Origin: Gammaproteobacteria bacterium
Lineage (GTDB): Bacteria > Pseudomonadota > Gammaproteobacteria > Steroidobacterales > UBA11654
NCBI GenBank assembly: GCA_002691465.1
Contig: NZHP01000013.1
Span: 1 to 52,127, forward strand
Direction of reading: 5' to 3'
Length of the DNA stretch: 52,127 bases
The notes beneath the pieces were generated by a model. The model had not been told where the DNA came from. It ran no database searches and saw only the letters and a list, made by a program, of their open reading frames with translations. Positions 27,122 to 36,336 of this stretch are shown here, one piece after another. The translations under genes and the position numbers were made by a program. Within the stretch, counting starts at the first letter, position 1. The number at the start of each line of letters is the position of its first letter.

Positions 27122-27138
27122 CTTTAATGATCCTTCAA

Positions 27139-28497
27139 TTATGAGGATTTTTCAGAATGACTTGCAATGATTCCAGCGCCCTGCTCCTGAATGATCTGAC
27201 TTACCCTTCTGCTTCTTCCACTAACAATTGTATGCAAAAGCGTAGTTGGTATAGCAACTGTTAGGCCCAGCACGGTTGTAACCAGTGCTTGTGAAATACC
27301 ACCAGCCATTAGTTTAGGGTCACCTGTACCATAAAGTGTAATAGCTTGGAATGTATTAATCATTCCAGTCACTGTTCCAAGAAGTCCCATTAATGGAGCT
27401 ACAACAGAAATTACTTTAATGATAAGCAAACCTTTGTTGAGCTCAGGCGTTTCTTTAAATACCGCTTCAGCCATTTTCAGTTCGAGGGTATCTGTATCAA
27501 CACTCTTGTTTTCTTCATAAACATTTAGAACTCTACCAAGTGCATTGTCAGTACTGATTACATCGCTGTTCAATTGAGCTGTAACTTTTTTATCAACATC
27601 GATAAGGATATACAACCTTTGTATGGCAATTCCAACACCAAATGCTCCAAGCAGAAGCACGAGATAACCGACAATACCACCTTGCTGAACTCTTTCCATT
27701 AAATTAGGTCTCGCAACCAATGAAGCCAATACACCTCCAAGTGTTGGATCTATACCAAATGAAACTTTTTCATCTCCTGCATCAAAAACATTCGAAGTGC
27801 TACTAGTGTATCTTCTGCCTTCAGGCTGCCTTGGAATTTCTGTAACATTTCCAGTCTCAGGAGAATACGTTAGGTATTTACCATCTGCTACAATATTAAA
27901 CGAACCTACTCTTACAACTTCAGTTGACTGTTTGCTGCCATTGGTGTCAATTACATCGGTCGTAAACTTGACAACTTTTCCTGACTCAGTCATCTCTCTT
28001 TGAAGCTCATACCAAAGTCTTTCAATTTCATCAATTGATGGTAGTTTTGAGTTACTACCAATTTTTTTAGCCAAATCCTCTAGAAAAGGACTGCGATCAG
28101 GATATTGAACATTTGTTAGTGAATTATCAAACCTAGTTCTGGCATCTCCAGCAACTTGTTGCATAACACCGAACAATTCTTTAAGAGCACCGAGTCTTTC
28201 CGTAAGTGTGTCTTGAAGAATATTTAACTCAGCTTCATTTTCTTCGAATATAGCTTCTAGTTGAGTGCTTCTATTTTCTTCATTTACTTTTGTCGAATCA
28301 GCTTCAGAAAGAAGAGTCTCTTGCTGATCTCTTTTCTGCCTGAATTCTGCTTCTCTTTTTTTGTTTTCAGAGTTGTCATTGATTTTTCCCTGTTCCACAT
28401 TTTCAAGCAATTGATCAATAGTCAATGCTGATTGCTGAGCAAAAAGAGGACTAGTTATTAGACATCCTAAAACGATAAATAAATATGACTTCTTCAT
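27139..28497 (-). CDS. Long ExbB/TolQ-type protein with periplasmic coiled-coil domain (TtpC-like)
   Basis: A 452-residue protein in two parts. The first half has a signal peptide (MKKSYLFIVLGCLITSPLFAQQ) and a periplasmic region with long charged coiled coils (residues about 30-110). The second half is a MotA/TolQ/ExbB domain with three membrane segments and APLMGLLGTVTGMINTFQAI. This architecture corresponds to TtpC of Vibrio TonB2 systems. The coiled coil presumably interacts with the DUF3450 protein encoded one gene upstream. The gene starts right at the end of that gene. Confidence 0.9.
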   Translation of the reverse strand: MKKSYLFIVLGCLITSPLFAQQSALTIDQLLENVEQGKINDNSENKKREAEFRQKRDQQETLLSEADSTKVNEENRSTQLEAIFEENEAELNILQDTLTERLGALKELFGVMQQVAGDARTRFDNSLTNVQYPDRSPFLEDLAKKIGSNSKLPSIDEIERLWYELQREMTESGKVVKFTTDVIDTNGSKQSTEVVRVGSFNIVADGKYLTYSPETGNVTEIPRQPEGRRYTSSTSNVFDAGDEKVSFGIDPTLGGVLASLVARPNLMERVQQGGIVGYLVLLLGAFGVGIAIQRLYILIDVDKKVTAQLNSDVISTDNALGRVLNVYEENKSVDTDTLELKMAEAVFKETPELNKGLLIIKVISVVAPLMGLLGTVTGMINTFQAITLYGTGDPKLMAGGISQALVTTVLGLTVAIPTTLLHTIVSGRSRRVSQIIQEQGAGIIASHSEKSS

Positions 28498-29268
28498 TTA
28501 GAGCACCTCCGCACTGTCTACTGGAATTATAACCAGGTCAGGTGCAACCTGCTTCTTGGCTATGCTTAGACCCATTTTAATTTCATTACGATTGTCGCTG
28601 GCATCATCCCACTGTTTTGTTTTTTGATTCCACACACCAGAAACTTTTCCATCCACAGATTGATACATAAACGCAACACGCCCAACTCGAAGAAAATCAA
28701 GCTCTAGAGTCTTGTCTTCAACTTCAAGTGTGTCCTTATAAGTTTCGATTGTTTTTCCGTAATCATTTTCTATTTGGTAGGCTTCGGTCACTTTCCTAAA
28801 TTTCTCAGCGATTGTGACATCTTCTCTTTGCATAATTTCCTTAAGACTCTCAACACGTTTTGATCGTTCATCCATTAAAAAAGGGACGTCTAGCTGAACA
28901 AATTGATCTAGTGATTCAATCATTTTAGTCATCGTAGGAACAATCTGTCGATTAATGACTGATACGAGCACAATTGATTTTTCCAAGTCGACCTTAACCC
29001 TTGCTTGATTTTCAATTTGAAGTTCCAACAACTTATTGTAAATCTGAAGACCATCAATTTCTTTTAATGTTGCTCTATATTGATCTTGTAGCTTGTTTGT
29101 TTGATCACTGATCTTGTCGACACGCTGTTGAGACTCTTGAGCCATCAATGTTCTGTCAGTTTGAGCATTTAGAATTTGACTCAAAGTTTCTGCAGGAACC
29201 ATCATTGGTATCGATACTAGTAGAAGACTACCTACAATTAGCTTGGTAGTAATTTTATGTTTATTCAT
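28498..29268 (-). CDS. DUF3450 family periplasmic coiled-coil protein
   Basis: A 256-residue secreted protein, first gene of the TonB cluster. Signal peptide MNKHKITTKLIVGSLLLVSIPMMVPAE, then long heptad-like helices (RVDKISDQTNKLQDQYRATL) and the LDFLRVGRVAFMYQSVDGKVSGVW segment typical of DUF3450. Molecular role is not established; it always occurs beside ExbB-type genes in relatives I know, so it is probably a structural part of the energising complex. Confidence 0.88.
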   Translation of the reverse strand: MNKHKITTKLIVGSLLLVSIPMMVPAETLSQILNAQTDRTLMAQESQQRVDKISDQTNKLQDQYRATLKEIDGLQIYNKLLELQIENQARVKVDLEKSIVLVSVINRQIVPTMTKMIESLDQFVQLDVPFLMDERSKRVESLKEIMQREDVTIAEKFRKVTEAYQIENDYGKTIETYKDTLEVEDKTLELDFLRVGRVAFMYQSVDGKVSGVWNQKTKQWDDASDNRNEIKMGLSIAKKQVAPDLVIIPVDSAEVL

Positions 29269-29300
29269 AAAAACATTCCCTAAATGGTTTATTTTGAAAG

Positions 29301-29319
29301 CTTGGGTACACGTCCCAAG
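29301..29319. repeat. Short inverted repeat upstream of the DUF3450 gene
   Basis: CTTGGG (29301-29306) and CCCAAG (29314-29319) flank TACACGT. It sits about 33 bases before the DUF3450 ATG, where it could be a 5' untranslated hairpin or a repressor site. Function unknown. Confidence 0.4.
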
Positions 29320-29490
29320 GAAGATTTGATAATAGCATATTCAAAAAATACTCCAAAGCCTAATGAAAAAAAATATAACTAAAAAACCTTGAATATTTCT
29401 TTGATATATATTTGATAAAAATATCCATATGCTTGGTTACTACTTAGCCCCTTATCATAGGATTTTTTGAGAAGATTCTACAATTAGTTG

Positions 29491-29519
29491 TTGACAAAAA
29501 CTCTCTGTTCGATGAATAT
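29491..29519 (+). promoter_or_regulatory. Candidate promoter of the ilv-leu leader
   Basis: A perfect TTGACA (29491-29496) lies ahead of the leader peptide. At 17 bases the -10 would be GAATAT (29514-29519), a poor match, and would leave a very short leader before the first ATG. The element is a candidate only. Confidence 0.35.
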
Positions 29520-29534
29520 TTGCGAATGAAATAT

Positions 29535-29624
29535 ATGAAAGACATCAAAGCCATAGAAACAAAAGCACAGTCAGGTCAAATTTTACTGAACCTGCTGCTA
29601 ATCTGTCACTCGGGGGCAAGATAG
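29535..29624 (+). CDS. Branched-chain amino acid operon leader peptide (attenuator peptide)
   Basis: A 29-codon reading frame beginning at ATG 29535 (an in-frame ATG at 29526 gives three more residues) and ending TAG at 29622-29624. Residues 16-23 read I-L-L-N-L-L-L-I: seven of eight are Ile or Leu. This matches control regions in the enterobacterial ilv and leu leader peptides, where scarcity of charged tRNA stalls the ribosome. The frame is followed at once by alternative RNA structures and a terminator before ilvC. No strong Shine-Dalgarno is visible. No Val codon occurs, so sensing would be for Leu and Ile. Confidence 0.8.
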   Translation: MKDIKAIETKAQSGQILLNLLLICHSGAR

Positions 29625-29681
29625 AGTTTTTTACTTTTTAAAACGATTTCTAAAGCCCCGCAGAATAGCGGGGTTTTTTTT
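29611..29681 (+). terminator. Transcription attenuator of the ilvC-leuA-ilvE-leuCDB operon
   Basis: Terminator: CCCCGC (29656-29661), loop AGAATA, GCGGGG (29668-29673), then eight T. Antiterminator: GGGGC (29613-29617), inside the last leader codons, is complementary to GCCCC (29655-29659), the left arm of the terminator. A ribosome stalled on the Ile/Leu run (29580-29603) leaves GGGGC free to pair and block termination; a ribosome reaching the TAG at 29622 covers it and allows the terminator. This is classical attenuation geometry. Confidence 0.8.
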
Positions 29682-29712
29682 ATAAATCTTAAATATATAG
29701 GGAGCACAACCA

Positions 29713-30729
29713 ATGCAAATATTTTATGACAGTGATGCTGATCAGAATATTGTTAAAGGGATGGACATAGTAATTGTAGGGTATGGATCGCAAGGACATG
29801 CTCATGCGAATAATCTTAAAGATTCTGGTGCTAATGTGACAGTTGCCCTTCGAAAAGAGTCAGGCTCTTGGGTTAAAGCTGAATCAGCAGGATTTAGAGT
29901 TAAAGAAGTTGATGATGCAGTGCCTCAGGCAGACCTTGTAATGATGCTAATTCCAGATGAGAAACAGGCTGTGATGTATGAAAATCATTTAAAGGGGAAT
30001 ATAAAAGACGGAGCCGTATTGGCTTTCGCCCATGGGTTTAATATTCACTTTGAAATGATTATTCCAAGAGATGACCTTGATGTAATAATGATCGCACCAA
30101 AAGGGCCAGGACATACTGTTCGTTCACAATTTGAATCAGGTGCAGGAGTACCTTGCTTACTCGCAGTACATAAAGATGTTTCTGGTAATGCAAAAGACAT
30201 TGGTCTTTCTTATGCATCCTTAATAGGCTCAGGTCGAGCAGGAATTATAGAAACAAATTTCAAAGACGAGACAGAAACAGATCTTTTTGGAGAGCAAGCA
30301 GTCCTTTGTGGTGGATTGACGTCTCTAATACAAACTGGATATGAGGTCTTGGTAGAGAATGGCTATCCGCCTGAAATGGCATATTTTGAGTGCCTCCACG
30401 AGGTAAAACTCATCGTTGATCTTATTTACGAAGGTGGTCTCCAAAATATGAGATATAGCATTTCTAATACTGCTGAGTATGGAGATTATGTAACAGGTCC
30501 AAAAATTGTGAATCAAAAAACAAAGGAGACTATGCAAAAAATTCTAAGTGAAATTCAGTCTGGAAACTTTGCCAGAGATTTCATGGATGATTGCAACTCA
30601 GGAGGCGATAAGATGAATGAATACAGAAGAAATTCATCGGAACACTCTATTGAAACAGTAGGTGAAAATCTTCGCTCAATGATGCCTTGGATTTCTGCTA
30701 ATAAAATTGTCGATAAAGCTAAAAGTTAA
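29713..30729 (+). CDS. ilvC: Ketol-acid reductoisomerase (class I)
   Basis: A 338-residue short-form (class I) KARI, which isomerises and reduces acetolactate or acetohydroxybutyrate with NADPH in Val/Leu/Ile synthesis. N-terminal cofactor site [17 protein letters not shown], then [20 protein letters not shown], and the knotted helical domain with [12 protein letters not shown] and [18 protein letters not shown] metal-binding acids. A GGGAG ribosome site precedes the ATG. First gene of the operon, behind the attenuator; ilvB/ilvN are not next to it. Confidence 0.97.
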   Translation: MQIFYDSDADQNIVKGMDIVIVGYGSQGHAHANNLKDSGANVTVALRKESGSWVKAESAGFRVKEVDDAVPQADLVMMLIPDEKQAVMYENHLKGNIKDGAVLAFAHGFNIHFEMIIPRDDLDVIMIAPKGPGHTVRSQFESGAGVPCLLAVHKDVSGNAKDIGLSYASLIGSGRAGIIETNFKDETETDLFGEQAVLCGGLTSLIQTGYEVLVENGYPPEMAYFECLHEVKLIVDLIYEGGLQNMRYSISNTAEYGDYVTGPKIVNQKTKETMQKILSEIQSGNFARDFMDDCNSGGDKMNEYRRNSSEHSIETVGENLRSMMPWISANKIVDKAKS

Positions 30730-30731
30730 TC

Positions 30732-32267
30732 ATGAAAGAATCTAGAGAAATAATTATATTTGACACTACATTGCGTGATGGTGAACAGGCACCTGGATGT
30801 AGCATGACTATGGGTGAGAAATTAAAGATTGCACATGCATTAAAAGAATTAAAGGTTGATGTAATTGAAGCAGGTTTTGCTGCAGCATCTCCTGGAGATT
30901 ATGATGCTGTAAATGCAATTGCATCTGAGATTGATGGTCCTACTATTTGTTCGCTTGCAAGATGTAATGAAAGCGACATAGAAAAGGCTTACGAAGCCCT
31001 AAAGGTAAATAAAAATAGAAGAGTTCATGTCTTTGTAGCTACAAGTGAAATTCACCTCAAACATAAACTAAATATGGCTAAAGATGAGGTTCTAAAAGCT
31101 GCGTATGAAGGCGTTAAGATGGCAAAGTCATTCTGCGAGAATGTCGAGTTTTCTCCCGAGGATGCCTCTAGAACTGATCATGGTTTTCTAACGGAAGTTG
31201 TGAACGCTGCAATTGAAGCAGGCGCGACTACAATCAATGTTCCAGATACGGTCGGCTATACTATTCCATATGAGTTTGGCGAATTGTTTAAGCACTTGAT
31301 ATCAAATTGCAATAATGCCGAGAATGTGATCTTCAGTGTTCATTGCCATGATGATCTCGGACTTTCTGTAGCCAATAGTTTGGCTGCAATCGAATCTGGC
31401 GCGCGACAAATTGAGTGCACAATTAATGGCATTGGAGAACGAGCTGGAAATACCTCGCTTGAGGAAGTTTGCATGGCGATTAGAACAAGAGAAGAATATT
31501 TTGATTTTAAAACATCGATTGACTCAACAAAGCTATACCCTACCAGTAGATTGGTTTCTTCGATCACAGGCATGCATGTCCCGAGAAATAAAGCCATTGT
31601 TGGAGACAATGCATTTGCTCATGAAGCAGGCATTCATCAACATGGAATGCTTAGAGATTCTTCCACATATGAAATCATGAAACCTCAGGATGTTGGTATT
31701 GCAAGATCAAACCTTGTGCTCGGAAAACACAGCGGTAGACATGCTTTTTTAGATAGAATCAATGAATTAGGGTTTGCGCTCGAAAAAGATGAGATTGATC
31801 CGGCTTTTCAGGAATTTAAGAAATTGGCTGACAGAAAGAAGGAAATATTTGATACAGACATAGAGGCAATCGTTTTAAATGCCGATATTGCCAATACGAG
31901 TCGTTGGGCTCTTATGGACCTAGAGACAACTTCAGGCTCATCTTGGGGATCAACAGCATCATTGAAATTGAAAGATTCAGACGAAGAGATAATTGAGAGA
32001 GATAATAATACTAGTCCTGCTAGCGGACCAATTGAAGCAGTTTTCAATATCATTAGTGATATCACAGGATATAAACTTGAATTGACAAACTTTGAGATTC
32101 ACAGTGTCAGCGTTGGAGACGACGCACAGGGCGAAGTAACTGTCACAGTGAGCTATGATGGACAAAATTATAGAGGGCATGGCATTAGTACTGATATTAT
32201 CGAATCAGGCGCTTTGGCTTATCTTGAAGTCATAAATAGAATTGAAAGAAATCAAGCGAAACATTAG
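30732..32267 (+). CDS. leuA: 2-isopropylmalate synthase
   Basis: A 511-residue LeuA, condensing acetyl-CoA with 2-ketoisovalerate as the committed leucine step. The N-terminus FDTTLRDGEQAPGCSM is the metal-binding signature; HCHDDLGLSVANSLAAIESGA and the GERAGNTSLEEV segment complete the barrel. The C-terminal regulatory domain (from about residue 390, ending VINRIERNQAKH) is present, so leucine feedback is expected. Two bases separate it from ilvC. Confidence 0.96.
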   Translation: MKESREIIIFDTTLRDGEQAPGCSMTMGEKLKIAHALKELKVDVIEAGFAAASPGDYDAVNAIASEIDGPTICSLARCNESDIEKAYEALKVNKNRRVHVFVATSEIHLKHKLNMAKDEVLKAAYEGVKMAKSFCENVEFSPEDASRTDHGFLTEVVNAAIEAGATTINVPDTVGYTIPYEFGELFKHLISNCNNAENVIFSVHCHDDLGLSVANSLAAIESGARQIECTINGIGERAGNTSLEEVCMAIRTREEYFDFKTSIDSTKLYPTSRLVSSITGMHVPRNKAIVGDNAFAHEAGIHQHGMLRDSSTYEIMKPQDVGIARSNLVLGKHSGRHAFLDRINELGFALEKDEIDPAFQEFKKLADRKKEIFDTDIEAIVLNADIANTSRWALMDLETTSGSSWGSTASLKLKDSDEEIIERDNNTSPASGPIEAVFNIISDITGYKLELTNFEIHSVSVGDDAQGEVTVTVSYDGQNYRGHGISTDIIESGALAYLEVINRIERNQAKH

Positions 32268-32275
32268 GAGAGATT

Positions 32276-33205
32276 ATGCCACTCAAGCCAACAAAGAATA
32301 TTTGGTTTAACAATCAACTTGTTTCATGGGAGTCTGCTCAAATCCATGTGCTCAGCTATGCGTTACACTACGGTTCTGCAGTCTTTGAAGGAATAAGAGC
32401 ATATTCTACAGAGAATGGCTCAAAAATATTTCGATTAAATGAGCATATAAGAAGGCTTTTCAATTCCGCAAAGATTTACAGAATGAATATTTCTTTCACT
32501 GAGCAGGAGATCATAGATGCTTGCAGGAAAGTAGTTTCAGTCAATGAATTACATAGCGGCGCATATATCAGGCCGATAGCATTTAGGGGATACAATGATC
32601 TCGGCCTCCACGCATCCATGGATGACGATATAGAGGTTGCGGTTGCTGCCTGGGAATGGGGTACGTATCTTGGAGCAGATGCTTTGAAAAATGGAGTAGA
32701 TGTTTGCATATCATCATGGAATAGAAATGCACCAAATACAATACCCGTCATGGCAAAAGCATCTGGGAACTATTTATCTGGGACATTGGTTGCAATTGAA
32801 GCTAAAGAAAATGGATACGATGAGGGTATTTGCTTAGACTCAGATGGGTTTGTAAGTGAAGGCGCAGGCGAGAATGTTTTTATGGTAAGGAATGACAAGC
32901 TCATCACCCCTCCTCTTAGCTCTTCGATTTTAGATGGGATAACAAGAGATTCAGTTATTAAGATTGCAAACGATCTAAATATTGAATGCCTTGAGAGAAG
33001 AGTTACAAGAGAAGAGCTTTATCTTGCAGATGAATTATTTTTTACTGGCACTGCAGCAGAAATTACCCCCATCAGAAGTGTAGACAGAATTCAAATCGGA
33101 GAAGGGAAAAGAGGCCCAATCACAGAAAACATTCAGAGTGTATTCTTTGGTTTATTTAATGGCGAATCAGATGACAAATGGAATTGGTTGACCCCCGTTG
33201 AATAA
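32276..33205 (+). CDS. ilvE: Branched-chain amino acid aminotransferase
   Basis: A 309-residue fold-type IV PLP aminotransferase making Val, Leu and Ile. Signature segments: [33 protein letters not shown], the catalytic Lys in [17 protein letters not shown] and the [11 protein letters not shown] cofactor segment. AGGAG precedes the ATG. Its placement between leuA and leuC is unusual compared with enterobacteria but sensible, as it performs the last step. Confidence 0.95.
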   Translation: MPLKPTKNIWFNNQLVSWESAQIHVLSYALHYGSAVFEGIRAYSTENGSKIFRLNEHIRRLFNSAKIYRMNISFTEQEIIDACRKVVSVNELHSGAYIRPIAFRGYNDLGLHASMDDDIEVAVAAWEWGTYLGADALKNGVDVCISSWNRNAPNTIPVMAKASGNYLSGTLVAIEAKENGYDEGICLDSDGFVSEGAGENVFMVRNDKLITPPLSSSILDGITRDSVIKIANDLNIECLERRVTREELYLADELFFTGTAAEITPIRSVDRIQIGEGKRGPITENIQSVFFGLFNGESDDKWNWLTPVE

Positions 33206-34607
33206 CTCTGGAAAAACACTATTTGAAAAGGTCTGGGATGATCATTTGGTACTTCAGGAGACGAAGGATACACCCGCAATACTATATATTGATCTTCACC
33301 TCATTCATGAAGTCACAACTCCTCAAGCATTTCAGTCACTGAGAGACCAAGGATTATCGGTAAGAGATCCAAGCAAAGTTTTGGCAACAATGGACCATTC
33401 TACTCCAACTCTTCCTGTCAAAAGTTTGAAAGATCTTGATATTGTTGCTGAAAAAGGACCTGCTGATCAAATTAGAGACATGATCAGAAATTGTGATGAA
33501 TTTGGCATTGAGCTTCATGGCTTTGATTCGGACAAAAGAGGCATCGTCCATGTGATTGGACCAGAGTTAGGAGCCACTCAGCCAGGCAAAACTATCGTAT
33601 GTGGTGATAGTCACACAAGCACACATGGTGCATTTGGTGCTCTTGCATTTGGAATAGGTACAACTGAAGTTGGACACGTCCTTGCATCGCAATGCCTTCT
33701 CCAAAGAAAGCCAAGGACATTGGCAGTCAATATGACTGGCACTCTCAGATCAGGGGTATCTGCAAAAGATATCATATTAAGAATCATTCAAGAGATTGGA
33801 GTTGATGGAGGCGTTGGACATGTCATTGAGTATAGAGGACCAACTGCAAGCATGCTCTCTCTTGAAGAGAGAATGACCATATGCAATATGAGCATTGAAG
33901 CAGGCGCAAGAGCTGGAATGTTTGCACCTGATGATAAAACTTTTAATTACTTAATTGATAAACCAATGTCACCTAAAGGATTAGGCTGGGATAAGGCAAT
34001 TGATAAATGGTCAGAATTGGTGAGCGATGACAATTGTAAATTTGATAAGGAAGTTACTATTGATGTTGATCACTTATCTCCGATGGTTACTTACGGAACT
34101 AATCCTGGAATGGCTATTCAGATTGATGATATTGTCCCTGAATCAAATTCTGATCTTGGTCATAAGAAATCACTTAATTACATGCAGATTGAATCTGGCA
34201 GACCTCTTCTTGGAAAAGAAATCGATGTAGTTTTTATAGGTAGTTGTACGAATTCAAGAATATCTGACCTAGAAGATGCAGCCGAGATTCTTAAGGGTCA
34301 AAAAGTTGCAAATGGAATAAGGGTATTGGTTGTACCTGGGTCTCAAGCAGTTAAAAAAGAAGCAGAAAGTCTCGGGCTTGATAAGATTTTTGAATCTGCG
34401 GGTGCGGAATGGCGAGAATCTGGATGTTCAATGTGTCTAGGAATGAATGGAGACACTGTTGGGAATGGACAATTGGCTGTTAGTACCAGCAATCGAAACT
34501 TTGAGGGTCGACAAGGAAAAGGAGCGAGGACGATCTTGGCAAGTCCAAAAACTGCTGCTGCATCTGCAATCGCTGGCTCTGTAGAGGACCCAAGAAAATA
34601 TAGTTGA
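33198..34607 (+). CDS. leuC: 3-isopropylmalate dehydratase, large subunit
   Basis: A 469-residue aconitase-superfamily protein binding a 4Fe-4S cluster. Cluster Cys residues are visible in [13 protein letters not shown] and [37 protein letters not shown] is also diagnostic. The start is a TTG within the last codons of ilvE (8-base overlap), giving [16 protein letters not shown], which aligns with the usual LeuC N-terminus. Works with LeuD encoded 4 bases downstream. Confidence 0.95.
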   Translation: MNNSGKTLFEKVWDDHLVLQETKDTPAILYIDLHLIHEVTTPQAFQSLRDQGLSVRDPSKVLATMDHSTPTLPVKSLKDLDIVAEKGPADQIRDMIRNCDEFGIELHGFDSDKRGIVHVIGPELGATQPGKTIVCGDSHTSTHGAFGALAFGIGTTEVGHVLASQCLLQRKPRTLAVNMTGTLRSGVSAKDIILRIIQEIGVDGGVGHVIEYRGPTASMLSLEERMTICNMSIEAGARAGMFAPDDKTFNYLIDKPMSPKGLGWDKAIDKWSELVSDDNCKFDKEVTIDVDHLSPMVTYGTNPGMAIQIDDIVPESNSDLGHKKSLNYMQIESGRPLLGKEIDVVFIGSCTNSRISDLEDAAEILKGQKVANGIRVLVVPGSQAVKKEAESLGLDKIFESAGAEWRESGCSMCLGMNGDTVGNGQLAVSTSNRNFEGRQGKGARTILASPKTAAASAIAGSVEDPRKYS

Positions 34608-34611
34608 TTTT

Positions 34612-35184
34612 ATGGAAAAGATTATTGAATTTTGCTCTAAAACTGTTGTATTGGCAGTCAATGATATTGATACAGATCAAATCATACCTGCAAGATATTT
34701 AACTGTGACAACAAAAGACGGACTTGGTGATGGCTTATTTGCGGATTGGAGATTCGATGAGTCTGGAAATAAATTAGAAGAGTTTCCATTAAATAATGAT
34801 AAATCATTGGGATGCTCTATATTAGTAGCTGGCAGTAATTTTGGTTGTGGATCATCACGTGAACATGCTCCTTGGGCATTAGTTGATTATGGATTCAAAG
34901 CAATTCTGAGTACATCATTCGCAGATATCTTTAAAAACAATGCATTAAAAAATGGCCTGCTTCCTCTATCAGTCTCTACTGACTTTCATAGAATGCTGAA
35001 TGAGAATGAAGGGATTGAAGTTACTATCAGTCTCGAAACAATGATAATTGAAAGCTCCAATGGAATGACTGAAAGCTTCGATTTAGAGCCCTTTTCAAGA
35101 TATTGTTTAATGAACGGCGTAGATCAGCTTGGCTTTATAATGAAACACGAAGATCAAATCAATGCATTTGAAAACAAAGGATAA
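34612..35184 (+). CDS. leuD: 3-isopropylmalate dehydratase, small subunit
   Basis: A 190-residue swivel-domain subunit. Motifs DIDTDQIIPARYL and GSNFGCGSSREHAPWALVDYGF are standard for LeuD and hold the substrate-binding loop. Forms the isomerase with LeuC. Followed by leuB after 3 bases. Confidence 0.95.
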   Translation: MEKIIEFCSKTVVLAVNDIDTDQIIPARYLTVTTKDGLGDGLFADWRFDESGNKLEEFPLNNDKSLGCSILVAGSNFGCGSSREHAPWALVDYGFKAILSTSFADIFKNNALKNGLLPLSVSTDFHRMLNENEGIEVTISLETMIIESSNGMTESFDLEPFSRYCLMNGVDQLGFIMKHEDQINAFENKG

Positions 35185-35187
35185 TAA

Positions 35188-36243
35188 ATGAAATCAGAAA
35201 TAACTGTATTGTCTGGCGATGGTATTGGACCTGAGATCACGGAGCATGCTTTAAATATTCTCAATGCGATTGAGAAAAAATATGGACATGAATTTATTTT
35301 GCATGATGCCCTTTTTGGAGGTATTGCCATCGACAAAACAGGCGATCCATATCCACAAGAAACAAGAGATCTTTGTAAAGCATCTGACGCCGTTCTTTTG
35401 GGCGCTGTTGGAGGTCCAAAATGGAGTGACCCAAAGGCAGAGACAAGACCTGAAAAAGGCTTGTTAGATATGAGGTCAGACCTCGGTGTTTATGCAAACC
35501 TAAGACAAATAAAAACTTATCCTCAGCTAATTGATAATTCACCGATTGAAAATTCCAGATTGAAAGATATTGATATCTTATTTGTACGTGAGTTAATCGG
35601 CGGCATATATTTTGGCGAGAAAGAAAAGTCAGAAGATTATGCCAAAGATGTATGCGAATATTCAGCGACTGAGATACAGCGTATCGTCAAGGTTGCTGCA
35701 GATTTATCGAAGAAAAGAAAAAATAAGCTGACGTCTGTTGATAAAGCGAACGTGATGGCAACCTCTCAACTTTGGAGATCAGTGACAACCACTATAATTG
35801 AAAATGAATATCCGGATTTAGAAATTGAACACCTTTTAGTCGATGCTGCAACCATGCACCTACTCTCTCGTCCAGCAGATTTCGATGTAGTTGTTGCTGA
35901 GAATCTTTTTGGAGACATCTTAACGGATGAGGCATCCATGCTGACGGGATCAATAGGCATGATCCCTTCTGCTTCTCTTGGCGATAATAATTTTGGCGTG
36001 TATGAACCTATTCATGGTTCTGCACCAGATATTCAGGGTAAGGGCCTTGCAAATCCATGCGGCATGATTCTTTCAGTTGCTATGATGCTTAAGCACTCAC
36101 TGAATCTGATTGACGAAGCAAATGAAATTGAAAATGCAGTTCAAACAGTACTCAATCAAGGCATCTTTACCGCCGATCTTTCATCTCATGACCATGTTTC
36201 AACAGATGAGATGGGAAAAGCCATACTCTCAAACATAAATTAA
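35188..36243 (+). CDS. leuB: 3-isopropylmalate dehydrogenase
   Basis: A 351-residue decarboxylating dehydrogenase using NAD. GDGIGPEIT at the N-terminus, the LLGAVGGPKWSD loop, the substrate-site Arg residues in LLDMRSDLGVYANLR, the SVDKANVMATSQLWR segment and the GSAPDIQGKGLANP cofactor site are all present. Last gene of the branched-chain operon. No terminator is evident between it and the trpR-like gene, so some read-through into the his operon is possible. Confidence 0.96.
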   Translation: MKSEITVLSGDGIGPEITEHALNILNAIEKKYGHEFILHDALFGGIAIDKTGDPYPQETRDLCKASDAVLLGAVGGPKWSDPKAETRPEKGLLDMRSDLGVYANLRQIKTYPQLIDNSPIENSRLKDIDILFVRELIGGIYFGEKEKSEDYAKDVCEYSATEIQRIVKVAADLSKKRKNKLTSVDKANVMATSQLWRSVTTTIIENEYPDLEIEHLLVDAATMHLLSRPADFDVVVAENLFGDILTDEASMLTGSIGMIPSASLGDNNFGVYEPIHGSAPDIQGKGLANPCGMILSVAMMLKHSLNLIDEANEIENAVQTVLNQGIFTADLSSHDHVSTDEMGKAILSNIN

Positions 36244-36262
36244 TATCTGCTCGATTTAAATG

Positions 36263-36290
36263 TTGTATTTGATATTTCTGTCATTATAAT
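36263..36290 (+). promoter_or_regulatory. Promoter of the trpR-like/his operon
   Basis: TATAAT (36285-36290) is a perfect -10. TTGTAT (36263-36268) with a 16-base spacer is a moderate -35. Transcription should start at about 36297, exactly at the palindromic operator. Confidence 0.75.
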
Positions 36291-36297
36291 TTCATCC

Positions 36298-36317
36298 TGT
36301 ACTAACACATTAGTACA
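36298..36317 (+). promoter_or_regulatory. trp-operator-like palindrome over the transcription start
   Basis: TGTACTAACACATTAGTACA: two perfect 8-base arms around CACA. The 18-base core GTACTA-N6-TAGTAC has the same outer arms and spacing as the E. coli TrpR operator consensus (GTACTAGTTAACTAGTAC). It lies 20 bases before a TrpR-superfamily gene and just after the -10, an ideal autorepression site that would control the whole his operon. Confidence 0.75.
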
Positions 36318-36336
36318 ATAGAACAAAGGGAAAAGA

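Larger units (their letters stand above)
29269..29534. other. Intergenic region between the divergent TonB cluster and the ilv-leu operon
   Basis: AT-rich 266-base spacer, continued to 29712 by the attenuator. It contains a short inverted repeat near the DUF3450 start, possible minus-strand promoter elements (TATTAT around 29327-29332) and a plus-strand TTGACA at 29491. Between about 29340 and 29480 I see no gene or clear RNA element. Confidence 0.6.

Noticed and set aside
29269-29712. T-box or riboswitch upstream of ilvC
   Set aside because: No T-box consensus or known aptamer pattern is visible; the peptide-based attenuator explains the terminator.
36244-36336. Histidine-rich leader peptide for the his operon
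   Set aside because: The 93-base spacer has no His codon run and no terminator; the palindrome over the start site points to a repressor instead.
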